Shown here piece after piece: positions 10,442-22,162 of a DNA stretch of 64,000 nt. How positions within the stretch are numbered: position 1 is the stretch's first letter; each line of letters begins with the position of its first letter. The DNA is from Clostridium magnum DSM 2767 (GTDB taxonomy: Bacteria; Bacillota; Clostridia; Clostridiales; Clostridiaceae). Location of the stretch: assembly GCF_001623875.1 (NCBI RefSeq), contig NZ_LWAE01000004.1:372001-436000 (forward strand), read 5' to 3'. Under the pieces are notes generated by a model that was not told where the DNA came from, made no database searches, and saw nothing but the letters and a program-made list of their open reading frames with translations. The position numbers and the translations under genes are program-made.

Positions 10442-11167
10442 CTACCTTCTTAACTCATATGTAAATTTAAATAGATCTCCTCTATTATAAATCTCCACAT
10501 ATTCAATTACATTGTTAAATTCATCATAGCCTTTTCCTTTTGTAATAAATCCTGGTGTTCCTTTTTTCACTTCTAATAGATTAGCATTATAGCTGTTAAA
10601 ATAGCACATTTCTAGTGTATTTACAGATTTTTTAGGCATACACGAATATTTCGTATCTAAAATATTATATAGAGATTCTTTGCTAAAATCATACTTTAGA
10701 AGCCCTTCTGTAAAAGCTCCATTGATAAAAGTATGCTCTACTGCCATTGGTTGATCATTTCCTATTCTAACACGTACTAACTTATAACATCCTGACCCTA
10801 TTGGTACATTTAACTTTGATGATAACCAACTATCTGCCTCAATATATGAAAACTCCAGTACTTTAGTTTTTACATCAACAACTCCACTTTGCTTTAAATA
10901 GCCTGAAAATCCATCTAATGTAATAAAATTTCTTTTTACTTTTTTGTTAGCAACAAAAGTTCCTCTTACACCATCTCTATAAGCATAGCCTTCATTTACT
11001 AGCTCTGTAATGGCATTTCTAGCTGTCATACGGCTGATTTGGAATTTTTCACTAAGTTCTCTTTCAGATGGAAGCTTCTCTTGTTCTTTGTATACATTAT
11101 TTTCAATTTTTTCAATAAAAAAACTTTTTACTTGTAAGTACATTGGTGGCAAAACATTTTGATTCAT
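10442..11167 (-). CDS. frlR: GntR/HutC-family regulator of fructosamine use (FrlR-like)
   Basis: A 241-residue regulator. It has an N-terminal winged helix (LPSERELSEKFQISRMTARNAITELVNEGYAYR, about residues 27-60) and a C-terminal UTRA effector domain (LVRVRIGNDQPMAVEHTFI, GTPGFITKGKGYDEFN). It is encoded within the operon it should control, between the epimerase and deglycase genes, as in other frl loci. The GGTATATACC palindromes nearby are its probable operators. The ligand is presumably a phosphorylated fructosamine; that part is family knowledge rather than something visible. Confidence 0.85.
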   Translation of the reverse strand: MNQNVLPPMYLQVKSFFIEKIENNVYKEQEKLPSERELSEKFQISRMTARNAITELVNEGYAYRDGVRGTFVANKKVKRNFITLDGFSGYLKQSGVVDVKTKVLEFSYIEADSWLSSKLNVPIGSGCYKLVRVRIGNDQPMAVEHTFINGAFTEGLLKYDFSKESLYNILDTKYSCMPKKSVNTLEMCYFNSYNANLLEVKKGTPGFITKGKGYDEFNNVIEYVEIYNRGDLFKFTYELRR

Positions 11168-11247
11168 ACCATATTCTCCCTACTGGTTTATTATATGTAA
11201 TACAATTATAGCATATCTTGCCATGCATATTAAAGAACAAGTAAGCT

Positions 11248-12078
11248 TTATATGTATCTAGAAAATTGTTCCATGTTTCTTATATCGTGGCTCATTGGAT
11301 CTTTAAAATATTTTGAATCAGTTATTTCCTGACCCAAATATCCTTCATAATGGTTATCTTTTAGAACAGTTAAAAATTCTTTTAGATTATGATATCCATC
11401 TCCCCAAATTAAATGTCCATAAGGATTTCCATCAACAAAATGCATGTGAATAATATCTTTTCCAAATACCTCAAACCATTGCTGCAGTGTTTCACCTGCA
11501 ACTGCCATGGCAGTTGTATCGATTAATACTTTCATATTTGGGTGATTTACTTCCCTTATCATTCTCTTTACATCTTCTAATCGAATTACCAAATTAGATT
11601 CCTCTGGACGAAGACTTTCAAGAGCTAAAGTAATACCCTCTTTTTTAGCTACTTCAGCCAATCTTGATAACATTTCCACTGATCGTTTCCATGCCTCTTC
11701 TCTTGTTTCATCAAGATAACCCCATCCAGAGTTGCACTGCATAATTTTACATCCTAATTCTGCCGCTGCCTTAATTCCATTTGAAAAGTATTGAAAACTT
11801 TTTTCAAAAATCAAAGGCTTGTTTGCTGCAAACTGGAACTGATACATGCAGTTTTCCGGAGTAAATACCTTAACCTCTAAGCCCCTATCATTTATTTTCT
11901 TCTTTAATTCTTTACAATCACCATAAACCATAGGGTCTAAATAGTAATGAGGTACTCCAGTCCAAAATTCTATTGTTTTTATACCTGCCCTAACCTGAGC
12001 ATCTAGGAAATATTCTAATGAGTACCTCATGTAGTGAATATTCATTCCTGCTATCTGTTCTCTTTTTACTAACCCCAT
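11248..12078 (-). CDS. frlC: Sugar epimerase/isomerase, FrlC-like (AP endonuclease family 2 fold)
   Basis: A 276-residue TIM-barrel protein of the xylose-isomerase-like/AP-endonuclease-2 family. Motifs include LALESLRPEESN, VLIDTTAM, IIHMHFVDGNPYGHLIWGDG and YLGQEITDSKY, which supply the Glu, Asp and His metal ligands. FrlC interconverts fructoselysine and psicoselysine in E. coli. The position between the kinase and the regulator in this cluster supports an equivalent 3-epimerase role. The start has GGAGAT upstream. Confidence 0.82.
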   Translation of the reverse strand: MGLVKREQIAGMNIHYMRYSLEYFLDAQVRAGIKTIEFWTGVPHYYLDPMVYGDCKELKKKINDRGLEVKVFTPENCMYQFQFAANKPLIFEKSFQYFSNGIKAAAELGCKIMQCNSGWGYLDETREEAWKRSVEMLSRLAEVAKKEGITLALESLRPEESNLVIRLEDVKRMIREVNHPNMKVLIDTTAMAVAGETLQQWFEVFGKDIIHMHFVDGNPYGHLIWGDGYHNLKEFLTVLKDNHYEGYLGQEITDSKYFKDPMSHDIRNMEQFSRYI

Positions 12079-12096
12079 ATATCTCCATTCTTTCTA

Positions 12097-12942
12097 CTAT
12101 TCATATTTTTTCCCAAAACCGAAAGATCCGTCAATTAAGCACTGCTTTGATGAAAATTCTGCAGCCGCTTCTAAACTCTCATTAATAGCTGTTTCTTCAT
12201 CAGGATTCTCTTCTTTAGTTTTATTAAGATAGTTAACTATAAAACATGTTATAAAGGAATCCCCTGCAGCCATTGTGTCAACTGCCTTAACAAGATTAGG
12301 TTCCTGCCTGTAGAATCTGATACCGTCAAAAAGATATGCTCCTTCCGAGCCTCTTGTGCATAAAGCCATTTTACAACCAGAATTTACAGCTCTCAACATT
12401 AGATTCAGCATGTCATCTATTTTAAGATTGCTGCAGGAAAAGAATGCATAATCTAGAATAGGAAGCAGTTCATTTAACTTTTCTTCAGTATAGTCTTCAG
12501 AAAAGTCATAGGAAACCAAAGCTCCAAGCTCTTTAATTTTTTTTAATTCCATTTCTGAGAATCCATATAAACCTGAATGAATCAAATCAAAATCTTTCAT
12601 ATATTCGTAATCTTCTTCTGTTAAATTAAGGCCACAGGTTCTAAGAACTCCGCAACGGTTACTTCCAAGAAACACTCTATCACCATCTTTTAAAGTAACC
12701 CTAGCACAACCATTTTCTCCTTCATAAAACTTACAATGACTTATATCAACTTCTAACTCTTTAATACTATTAACTACATGTTTTCCGGCAGAATCAGAAC
12801 CAAAAGCTCCTAAAAAAGCTGATTCAATACCTATCTTTTTTGCAAATACAGCAAAGTTTAATGCATTTCCACCAGGATACATAGTTTTAATATGTTCGTA
12901 TTTATCAACAACGTTATCGCCTAATCCAAGTACTTTAATCAT
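12097..12942 (-). CDS. frlD: Fructosamine 6-kinase (FrlD-like PfkB family)
   Basis: A 281-residue PfkB/ribokinase-fold sugar kinase. It has the N-terminal GGNALNFAVFAKKIG substrate motif, LGAFGSDSAGKHV, and the C-terminal DTMAAGDSFITCFIVNYL signature with the catalytic Asp and anion hole. In this context it should phosphorylate an imported fructosamine at O6 before FrlB cleavage. The gene lies 17 bases after the transporter ATPase, with AGGAGAGG upstream. Confidence 0.87.
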   Translation of the reverse strand: MIKVLGLGDNVVDKYEHIKTMYPGGNALNFAVFAKKIGIESAFLGAFGSDSAGKHVVNSIKELEVDISHCKFYEGENGCARVTLKDGDRVFLGSNRCGVLRTCGLNLTEEDYEYMKDFDLIHSGLYGFSEMELKKIKELGALVSYDFSEDYTEEKLNELLPILDYAFFSCSNLKIDDMLNLMLRAVNSGCKMALCTRGSEGAYLFDGIRFYRQEPNLVKAVDTMAAGDSFITCFIVNYLNKTKEENPDEETAINESLEAAAEFSSKQCLIDGSFGFGKKYE

Positions 12943-12959
12943 GCTTTTTAATCCTCTCC

Positions 12960-13682
12960 TTATAAAACTTTTGATAAGAAATCAATGGTACGTGCTTTTT
13001 GTGGATGAGAGAAAAATTCCTCTGGTTTATTTTGTTCCAATACTATACCCTGATCAATAAACAAAATGCGGTCTCCTACTTCTCTTGCAAATCCCATCTC
13101 ATGAGTAACGATAACCATAGTCATTCCTTCTTTTGCAAGTTGTTTCATTACATTCAAAACTTCTCCTACCATTTCTGGGTCCAGTGCCGATGTTGGTTCA
13201 TCAAATAACATAACATCCGGCTGCATAGCTAGCGCTCTTGCAATTGCAATTCTCTGCTGCTGTCCTCCTGATAAGGAAGATGGATAAGCATCTATTTTAT
13301 CTAATAAGCCTACTTTTTTCAGCAATTCAACTGCTAGTTCTTTTGCCTCTTCAGCTTTCATGCCCTTCACTTTGATTGGTGCATGACAAATATTTTGACA
13401 TACAGTTTTATGTGGGAATAGATTAAATTGCTGGAATACCATACCCATCTTTTCTCTTATTTTATCAATATTTGCACCCTTTTCTGTAATGTCTTGACCT
13501 TCAAAGAAAATAGATCCACCAGTTGGGATTTCAAGAAGATTTAAGCATCTTAAAAAAGTACTTTTACCAGAACCAGAGGGTCCTATTACAACTACAACTT
13601 CACCTTTTGAAATATGTTCATTAATTCCTCTTAGGACATCATTTTTTCCAAAACTTTTTTTCAATTCTTTAATGTCTATCAC
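12960..13682 (-). CDS. Polar amino acid-type ABC transporter ATPase (GlnQ family)
   Basis: A 240-residue ATPase with Walker [10 protein letters not shown], the Q-loop [11 protein letters not shown], the signature LSGGQQQR, Walker [13 protein letters not shown] and the switch His in [11 protein letters not shown]. It belongs to the GlnQ/HisP class that energises amino-acid importers. Its start overlaps the permease gene by 14 bases. Since it sits inside a fructosamine operon, the importer probably carries fructosamine-amino acids rather than a free amino acid. Confidence 0.93.
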   Translation of the reverse strand: MIDIKELKKSFGKNDVLRGINEHISKGEVVVVIGPSGSGKSTFLRCLNLLEIPTGGSIFFEGQDITEKGANIDKIREKMGMVFQQFNLFPHKTVCQNICHAPIKVKGMKAEEAKELAVELLKKVGLLDKIDAYPSSLSGGQQQRIAIARALAMQPDVMLFDEPTSALDPEMVGEVLNVMKQLAKEGMTMVIVTHEMGFAREVGDRILFIDQGIVLEQNKPEEFFSHPQKARTIDFLSKVL

Positions 13683-14379
13683 TGGCTTTCATCTTCCTTT
13701 CTAAAACACCTAACATTCTTGATAATGTAAAGGTAATTATTAAATAAATAAAGGATGCTACTAAAATTGGCTCTAACCCTAGAGCTGTATTACCTCTTAC
13801 AATTGTTGTTTTATACATAAGCTCGGCTACACCGATTACTGATACTATTGAAGAATCTTTTATGCTTCCGATAAACTGGTTTCCAAGAGCAGGCAAGATA
13901 TTTTTAAATGCCTGTGGTAAAATTATATCAAACATAGCCGTTCTTTCACTCATACCTAAGCTTCTTGCTGCTTCCATTTGCCCTCTATTAACCGCATCTA
14001 TGCCAGAACGAATAGTTTCAGATATATACGCTGCAGAATTAAAGGATAGTGCAATTGCACCAACTGCTAAATCTGGAATATCATGTCCTGATAATATAAC
14101 TGGAACTCCTATGTAAATAATATATATCTGTGCTAAAAGGGGAGTACCGCGAATAAATTCAACGTAAGCATCTCCAATAATTCTTATAACAATTAATTTA
14201 GATCTTCGTAAAAGTGTCAGGGCTACTCCCAATATAGTACCAAACACAACTGCTAGAAAAGCAAGTACAATAGTATATTTAGTTCCTATGATAAAAAAAT
14301 CATAATATTGACTAACAAATGAATAATTCAATTCCTTCCCCCCCATTGTGAAAGTATTTTCTTCTTTATAATCCTTCAT
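13669..14379 (-). CDS. Polar amino acid-type ABC transporter permease
   Basis: A 236-residue HisM/GlnP-family inner-membrane permease. The family motif is [20 protein letters not shown], and the EAA loop region is [37 protein letters not shown]. The N-terminus is uncertain: the first ATG has no good site, while GGGGGG lies upstream of a TTG at codon 17 ([12 protein letters not shown] follows). It forms the membrane part of the importer encoded with the adjacent ATPase and binding protein. Confidence 0.92.
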   Translation of the reverse strand: MKDYKEENTFTMGGKELNYSFVSQYYDFFIIGTKYTIVLAFLAVVFGTILGVALTLLRRSKLIVIRIIGDAYVEFIRGTPLLAQIYIIYIGVPVILSGHDIPDLAVGAIALSFNSAAYISETIRSGIDAVNRGQMEAARSLGMSERTAMFDIILPQAFKNILPALGNQFIGSIKDSSIVSVIGVAELMYKTTIVRGNTALGLEPILVASFIYLIITFTLSRMLGVLERKMKASDRH

Positions 14380-14449
14380 CTACAAAGAAGAAAGTATGTA
14401 CTTCTACTTCAGTGCTAGGAAGGATAAATTTAAATATTAATTACATAAA

Positions 14450-15292
14450 CTATTTTTGTTGTACTTGTTCCATTGCTTCTGCTAACCAATCTGTAAATTG
14501 TGGTTTTGATTTTTCAATTGATTTGTTAACAATCTCCATAACCTTTGGATCTGTTCCCTTTGGCATTGCTATAGCTGCACCTGCTGTATCATCATCATAA
14601 TAAATTTCTGTTAGTTCAATTTTATTATTTGCTTTGCTAAGAAGTTTTGCTGTTGGCATGTCCACTAAAATTGCATCAACTTTTTTGTTTCCTAAGTCAA
14701 GTGACAAATCTGTTGATTTTCCTAAGGATTTTGTACTAGCCTTTGTAATCTTTTGAGTTACAATTTGTTCTTGAACAGAGGATTTTATAACGCCAATAGT
14801 CTTGCCTTCTAAATCATTTGCTGATTTAATTTTTCCCGAATTCTCTTTGTTAACCACTATTACATGCTTGTCCTTATAGTAAACATTAGAAAAGTCTGCA
14901 TTTTTAGCTCTTTCTGGTGTTGGACTCATTGCAGATACAATCATGTCAATTTTTCCAGCTTGTAGTGCAACTAACAATCCATCGAAGTCCATATCTTTAA
15001 TTTCATACTTAACTCCTAGATCCTTTGCTACTGCATCAATAAGTTTAATGTCACATCCAATAATTTCATCTTTTCCATTTTGTACTGCATGGAATTCATA
15101 TGGTGGTGTTGCTGCCATCATACCCACTACAATTTTACCTTTTTTCTGTAATTGTTCTAAAGTAGTTCCAGATGTCTTTTTTGTTTCTTCCTTTTGAGTG
15201 TTTGTTTGAGTGGATCCACAGCCTACCATGGATAAAGTCATTAAACCAGCCACTGTAATTGTTAATAATTTCTTTAAAAAGCCTTTTTTCAT
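14450..15292 (-). CDS. Polar amino acid-type substrate-binding lipoprotein
   Basis: A 280-residue receptor of the SBP_bac_3 family. It has a lipoprotein signal with lipobox SMVGC near residue 25. The mature protein has IVVGMMAATPPYEFHA, IIGCDIKLIDAVAKDLG, IVSAMSPTPERAKNADFSNVYY and an IGVIKSSVQEQIV hinge. It is the first structural gene of the frl operon. Its upstream leader is occupied by an IS110-family element, so expression depends on read-through from the promoter near 17300 or on a new promoter. Confidence 0.9.
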   Translation of the reverse strand: MKKGFLKKLLTITVAGLMTLSMVGCGSTQTNTQKEETKKTSGTTLEQLQKKGKIVVGMMAATPPYEFHAVQNGKDEIIGCDIKLIDAVAKDLGVKYEIKDMDFDGLLVALQAGKIDMIVSAMSPTPERAKNADFSNVYYKDKHVIVVNKENSGKIKSANDLEGKTIGVIKSSVQEQIVTQKITKASTKSLGKSTDLSLDLGNKKVDAILVDMPTAKLLSKANNKIELTEIYYDDDTAGAAIAMPKGTDPKVMEIVNKSIEKSKPQFTDWLAEAMEQVQQK

Positions 15293-15310
15293 TTTTATTC
15301 CCCCTCGTAT

Positions 15311-15351
15311 AATAAGTTTATAGCAGTTATTTACTGCCTATAAACTTATTT
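15311..15351. other. Leader hairpin ahead of the frl binding-protein gene
   Basis: Inverted repeat AATAAGTTTATAGCAGT / TACTGCCTATAAACTTATT lies between the IS110 noncoding end and the gene start. It may be part of the native 5' leader (attenuator or mRNA-stabilising stem) or an IS boundary structure. Confidence 0.55.
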
Positions 15352-15379
15352 ATTTTTTATATTTTGTATAGATTAAGAA

Positions 15380-15735
15380 AGCATCTCAATTTTTCTAGTG
15401 GGGATTCTCCCAATTCAGTATTGCTGATTCTTATACTTTCCGATCTATACTGTTTTAACCTACTATTTATTAAAGGATTTTCTAATGCTAAAATAGTCAT
15501 AACGGAACTTTAGCGAAGGTTACTGCTGTATTCCTCCTGCAAAACACATTGTGTTATTGCCTGTAAAGCTTGCAGCCTGACCAAAGTATCATATTCTGCT
15601 TACACAAATGTTGCATCTCCTTTCGCAGCCACCAGCAAGGTTTTGCGTCTGGATGAATGCTAATTACGCGAGGTTGCAGTTAGTACTTTGGATTAGGATA
15701 ATCCTTTCTAATTTCCTCATTATTTTTGAAAGGTG
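15380..15735 (+). ncRNA. Candidate bridge-RNA region of the IS110 element
   Basis: Noncoding DNA directly upstream of the transposase. It is richer in GC than the flanking intergenic DNA and holds several short complementary blocks (for example GGATTAGGATAATCC near 15692). In IS110-subgroup elements this end is transcribed into the bridge RNA that pairs with donor and target DNA. The assignment rests on position and composition; the fold was not computed. Confidence 0.5.
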
Positions 15736-15743
15736 GTGATTTC

Positions 15744-17018
15744 ATGAAGAAATTAGATTACTTATCAACTCTATTTGTTGGTATCGATATTGGTGCGAGA
15801 CAAAATGTTGTCTCTGCTATTAATTTTGAACAGGAATTCTTGATTAAGATGAAACCTGTTCCTAATACGCAATTTGGTGCAGAGCAACTTGAATCCATGC
15901 TTGTTAAGGTTTTAGAAAACAATACTTTTAAAGCTGTTATAATCGGCTTAGAATCTACTTCCTTTTATGGAGTACATATAGCCAATTTTTTATCTGCTAG
16001 TGAAAAACTTATGACTTACAAACCTTATGTTTACTGCTTGAATCCTAAGGAAGTTGCTAACTACAAAGAATCCTTTAATTCTCTTGATAAAAATGATGGC
16101 ATTGACTCTTTTGTTATTGCTGACTTTGCAAGAGTTGGCAGAATTCATATTGAACCTTGGCGTGGTTCTCAATATCTTGCTCTGCAAAGACTTACAAGGC
16201 ACAGACTTCATATTGTTGAATGCTTAACTAGAGAAAAAACTTACATGTTATCCAATGTATTTCTTAAGTTCAGCGAATTTGCATTATTACAGGGAGAAGA
16301 TCATCCTTTTTCTAATAAATACGGTGCTACCGCATCTTCAATACTTACTGAATTTCTATCTTCCGAAGATATTGCAAATACATCAATTGAAGAACTTGTT
16401 GACTTCGTCAATAGAAAAAGTCGGAAAAGGATTTCTAATCCTCAGATGACTGCTGAAATTTTGCAGCAAGCTGCACGTAATTCATACCGTCTTGATAAAT
16501 GTTTGTATGAGCCATTAACAACCTCTATTGCTTGTTCTTTCAACTGTATTCAGGCTTTTGATAAAGAACTTAAAGGTATTAACAAAGCCATTGAAAAAGC
16601 TGTTATGGGAATGAATCCTGTGGAATACAAAATATTAATGTCTATTCCTGGTTTTGGCCCTGTTTACTCCAGTGGCATTCTTGCTGAATTAGGAAGTGTG
16701 CATGCATTTCCTAGTAATGATGCTATTGCTAAATACGCTGGCATCGTGTGGAAAGAAAATCAATCTGGAGGTTTTAAAGCTGAAAATACACCTATGAACA
16801 AAGCTGGTAACCGTTATTTACGCTATTATCTCATAGAAGCTGCAGGAAGTGTTGTTTGCCATATTCCTGAATATCAAGAGTTCTATCAGAAGAAATTTGC
16901 TGAAGTAACTACACATCAGCACAAACGAGCACTCGCGCTAACATCTCGTAAACTTATTCGTATGATTTTTGGATTGCTGGCTAAAAATCAGCTCTACTCT
17001 TCAAATAGAGTAGATTAA
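15744..17018 (+). CDS. IS110-family transposase (DEDD recombinase)
   Basis: A 424-residue transposase. The N-terminal RuvC-like DEDD domain shows Asp in LFVGIDIGAR, Glu in IIGLESTSFYG, and two Asp in DKNDGIDSFVIADFARV. The C-terminal Transposase_20 domain has MSIPGFGPVYSSGILAELG, KYAGIVWKENQSGGFK and NKAGNRYLRYYLIEAAGS, including the SGG region that carries the catalytic serine in this family. The start at 15744 follows AAAGGTGGT. The protein appears complete, so the element may be active. Confidence 0.95.
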   Translation: MKKLDYLSTLFVGIDIGARQNVVSAINFEQEFLIKMKPVPNTQFGAEQLESMLVKVLENNTFKAVIIGLESTSFYGVHIANFLSASEKLMTYKPYVYCLNPKEVANYKESFNSLDKNDGIDSFVIADFARVGRIHIEPWRGSQYLALQRLTRHRLHIVECLTREKTYMLSNVFLKFSEFALLQGEDHPFSNKYGATASSILTEFLSSEDIANTSIEELVDFVNRKSRKRISNPQMTAEILQQAARNSYRLDKCLYEPLTTSIACSFNCIQAFDKELKGINKAIEKAVMGMNPVEYKILMSIPGFGPVYSSGILAELGSVHAFPSNDAIAKYAGIVWKENQSGGFKAENTPMNKAGNRYLRYYLIEAAGSVVCHIPEYQEFYQKKFAEVTTHQHKRALALTSRKLIRMIFGLLAKNQLYSSNRVD

Positions 17019-17245
17019 TCTATATAAATTATACGAACATACTTTCTCATTGGACTGTATGTTTATTAAGGTTACCCATTTTTAAAGAAATCATTTGATT
17101 TTCTTTTCATTTTGTTCTTGACATATTACCAAATTGCTTTAAATATAATAATAAAAATGTATAAAATAATTTATATAAGAATATTAAACAAATCATTTAT
17201 ATACATCATAATCCAAAGTTTCGTTCAGTAATTTATAATTTCAAG

Positions 17246-17308
17246 ATGGTATATGGTATATACCATAATTCTTATATTTTATTATACTTGTTTTTTTTGA
17301 CTTGTCAA
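17246..17308 (-). promoter_or_regulatory. frl operon promoter with FrlR-type operator
   Basis: On the minus strand TTGACA (17303-17308), a 16-base spacer and TATAAT (17281-17286) form a near-consensus promoter. Just downstream is the palindrome ATGGTATATACCAT (17253-17266), inside the longer repeat 17246-17266. It is the same motif as the operators upstream of frlB, placed for roadblock repression. The next gene in this direction is the frl binding protein, about 2 kb away beyond the IS110 element. Confidence 0.8.
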
Positions 17309-17491
17309 TATAATCTAAATATTTTATTTAGTTAACAATTTATTAATTTAAATCATTAATACTTAATTTTAAGAAATAATTCACTTTAAAATTTTCTAAT
17401 TTATAAATTTTTATTAAAAAACACCAAAGTAACACTTAATAATTTTTATTATAATTTACAAGATTAAAAGAACATAAACCTCTACTAAAAC
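17309..17491. other. AT-rich gene-free DNA
   Basis: Very AT-rich sequence between the frl promoter and the queF terminator. No gene or further structure was recognised. Confidence 0.4.
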
Positions 17492-17546
17492 TTAACAGGA
17501 GCATTAATAGATTTAATTTATATAAATCTACTAATGCTCCTGTTAA
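17492..17546 (-). terminator. Terminator downstream of queF
   Basis: Long stem of 24 bases (TTAACAGGAGCATTAATAGA and following, against TCTACTAATGCTCCTGTTAA) with one wobble and a 7-base loop. It lies about 90 bases after the queF stop. Confidence 0.8.
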
Positions 17547-17635
17547 ATCTCTTTGTTAGGTATATATAATGACTACCTGATCTAATGCTTCCATCTTATT
17601 AATACTCTAATTAACATCCTTATCAACATTTCAAT

Positions 17636-18133
17636 TTACCTATTATCAATTTTTTCTGGATACATGTCATGATAAAACATTCTTTTATCTGCAACTTCCT
17701 TCCACCTAGTTCCTTCCTTACCATAATTACAGTATGGATCTATAGATATCCCTCCTCTTGGAGTAAACTTTCCCCATACTTCTATATATTTAGGATCTAA
17801 TAACTTTATTAAGTCCTTCATAATAATATTCACACAGTCTTCATGAAAATCACCATGATTTCTAAAACTTAATAGATATAATTTTAATGATTTACTCTCA
17901 ACCATCATTTTTTCTGGTACATAAGATATATAGATAGTTGCAAAATCTGGTTGACCTGTTTTAGGGCAAAGGCTTGTAAATTCAGGACAATTAAACTTTA
18001 CAAAATAATCATTTTCTTGATGTTTATTTACAAAAGCTTCTAACACTGATGGATCATAATCATAGTTATATTTAACATCTTGATTTCCTAATAGAGTAAC
18101 GCCTTTTAATTCTTTTTCATCTCTTCCGCTCAT
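17636..18133 (-). CDS. queF: NADPH-dependent 7-cyano-7-deazaguanine reductase
   Basis: A 165-residue unimodular QueF, which reduces preQ0 to preQ1 in queuosine biosynthesis (cytoplasmic, T-fold). The catalytic Cys is in [16 protein letters not shown], and the diagnostic NADPH motif is [21 protein letters not shown]. The C-terminus [13 protein letters not shown] is typical. The start follows an AGGAGG-like site. It stands alone, without queCDE. No preQ1 riboswitch was recognised in its leader. Confidence 0.96.
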   Translation of the reverse strand: MSGRDEKELKGVTLLGNQDVKYNYDYDPSVLEAFVNKHQENDYFVKFNCPEFTSLCPKTGQPDFATIYISYVPEKMMVESKSLKLYLLSFRNHGDFHEDCVNIIMKDLIKLLDPKYIEVWGKFTPRGGISIDPYCNYGKEGTRWKEVADKRMFYHDMYPEKIDNR

Positions 18134-18218
18134 AATAAAGCCTCCTTATAGTAAATAGTTTTCAAAGAAATCACACCTTAATACTTTACATAAACTTTTA
18201 AAACACAATTACATCTTA

Positions 18219-18247
18219 TTTTAAATAACACACTCGTTATCTGTCAA
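18219..18247 (-). promoter_or_regulatory. Probable queF promoter
   Basis: TTGACA (18242-18247 on minus), 17 bases, then TTAAAA (18219-18224), about 85 bases before the queF start. Confidence 0.5.
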
Positions 18248-18344
18248 GAGAATTGTCACGTGGACTTCAAAGGTTAACCATGAACATATTTCCAATGGGT
18301 CCTAACAGAAGAATCTTAAAATGTTGATTATCTAATGACAAAAC

Positions 18345-18395
18345 AAAACAGAAAGAGCTGCCTCTTATTTTTTTCTGAGCCAGCCCCTTTATCTT
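18345..18395 (-). terminator. Terminator of the gal operon
   Basis: Imperfect stem AAAGGGGCTGGCTC / GAGGCAGCTCTTT on the minus strand, followed by CTGTTTTGTTTTG, just after the galR stop. Confidence 0.6.
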
Positions 18396-18416
18396 TAATT
18401 TTTATTTTCTAAAACT

Positions 18417-20938
<2,522 letters not shown>

Positions 20939-20960
20939 AATAATCCCCGCTCTCTCGTTT

Positions 20961-21144
20961 TTATCCGATGACTACCCGCTCTAATACTCCCTACGCACGG
21001 TGTGAAAGCGATTCACACCAAATCGAAGATTTGGGCTCTCTGCTTTTCTCAAAGAGGAAGTAAAGAGCGGCTACGTCCCTGGATTCGTTCAACTAAGAAT
21101 CAGGTGGGGTTTGAAACCCCATCTGATTCAAGTTTCCACTTCAT
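20961..21144 (+). repeat. Intergenic repeat family A, copy 1 (within gal operon)
   Basis: Starts TCCGATGACTACCCGCTCTA and ends GATTCAAGTTTCCACTTCAT. It contains stems CCGCTCT/AGAGCGG, GATTC/GAATC and AATCAGGTGGGG/CCCCATCTGATT. Copies are at 23471-23650 and 24494-24669 (same orientation), at 35844-35979 (inverted), and as a short relic near 42938-42990 (inverted). Here it splits the galE-galT junction. Confidence 0.88.
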
Positions 21145-21153
21145 ATTGTGATT

Positions 21154-22143
21154 CTATTGCTCAAACCCGTTTTTATGAGTACTATGAAAATTCCAAGCTG
21201 ATCTGATTACTTCCTCAACATTTGTAAACTTAGGTGACCAACCAAGAACTTTCCTTGCCTTTTTACTAGATGCTACTAAAACTGCTGGGTCTCCTGAACG
21301 TCTTGCTGCAATTTCTACAGGAATTTCATAGCCTGTTACTTTTTTAGCTGCTTCAATCATTTCTTTAACTGTAAAACCACTACCATTTCCTAAATTAAAT
21401 ACATCACTGTCATATCCGTCTCTAAGCTTATTCATCGCTAATATATGTGCATCGATCAAATCGATAACGTGTATATAATCCCTTACGCATGTACCATCTT
21501 TTGTTTGATAGTCATCACCATAAATCATTATTTTTTCCCGTTTTCCTAAAGGAACTTGTAATATTAATGGTACTAAATGTGTTTCCGGATTATGGGCCTC
21601 TCCAATTAATCCATTTTCATTGGCACCAGCTACATTAAAATAGCGAAGAGCTATATATTTAACACCATAAGCTACATCTGCCCATTTCATCATTTTCTCC
21701 ATAGCTAGCTTTGTTTCTCCATAAGCATTAGTAGGCTTAGTTCTATCGTTTTCTAATATTGGAACACATTCAGGTTCACCATACACAGCTGCAGTTGATG
21801 AAAATACTATTCTTTTAACATTATTGGCTACCATAGCCTCTAGAAGTATCTGTGTACCATAAACATTATTATTATAATACTTAAGTGGAAGCTGCATACT
21901 CTCTCCAACTAGTGAATTAGCTGCAAAATGTATTACCGCGTCTATTTGATTTTCCTTAAAAACCTTATCTAAAAATTGAAAATCTCTAATATCTCCTTGA
22001 TAAAACTTTGCATTTGGATGAATTGCCTGTTTATAACCAGTTTGTAGATTATCAACTACAACAACACTCTCCCCTTTTTCGATTAACTCGTATACACAAT
22101 GTGATCCTATATAACCTGCTCCTCCGCAAACTAAAACGCTCAT
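21154..22143 (-). CDS. galE: UDP-glucose 4-epimerase
   Basis: A 329-residue short-chain dehydrogenase-type epimerase. It has the NAD-binding GGAGYIGSH at the N-terminus, the catalytic Ser/Thr in FSSTAAVYG, the YGETK active-site YxxxK, and the C-terminal substrate region [19 protein letters not shown]. It interconverts UDP-galactose and UDP-glucose in the cytoplasm. It lies 19 bases after galK in the gal operon. Confidence 0.97.
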   Translation of the reverse strand: MSVLVCGGAGYIGSHCVYELIEKGESVVVVDNLQTGYKQAIHPNAKFYQGDIRDFQFLDKVFKENQIDAVIHFAANSLVGESMQLPLKYYNNNVYGTQILLEAMVANNVKRIVFSSTAAVYGEPECVPILENDRTKPTNAYGETKLAMEKMMKWADVAYGVKYIALRYFNVAGANENGLIGEAHNPETHLVPLILQVPLGKREKIMIYGDDYQTKDGTCVRDYIHVIDLIDAHILAMNKLRDGYDSDVFNLGNGSGFTVKEMIEAAKKVTGYEIPVEIAARRSGDPAVLVASSKKARKVLGWSPKFTNVEEVIRSAWNFHSTHKNGFEQ

Positions 22144-22162
22144 CTTTATTCTTCCTTTCTTT

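Larger units (their letters stand above)
15370..17100 (+). mobile_element. IS110-family insertion element (limits approximate)
   Basis: A full-length IS110-type transposase is flanked by about 370 bases of noncoding DNA on its left and a short right end. That is the layout of IS110-group elements whose left end encodes a bridge (seek) RNA. Ends cannot be fixed by eye because these elements lack clear terminal repeats. It lies in the frl leader, antisense to the operon. Confidence 0.75.

Noticed and set aside
18134..18250. PreQ1 riboswitch in the queF leader
   Set aside because: No recognisable preQ1 aptamer sequence was found; only a promoter-like pair is visible.
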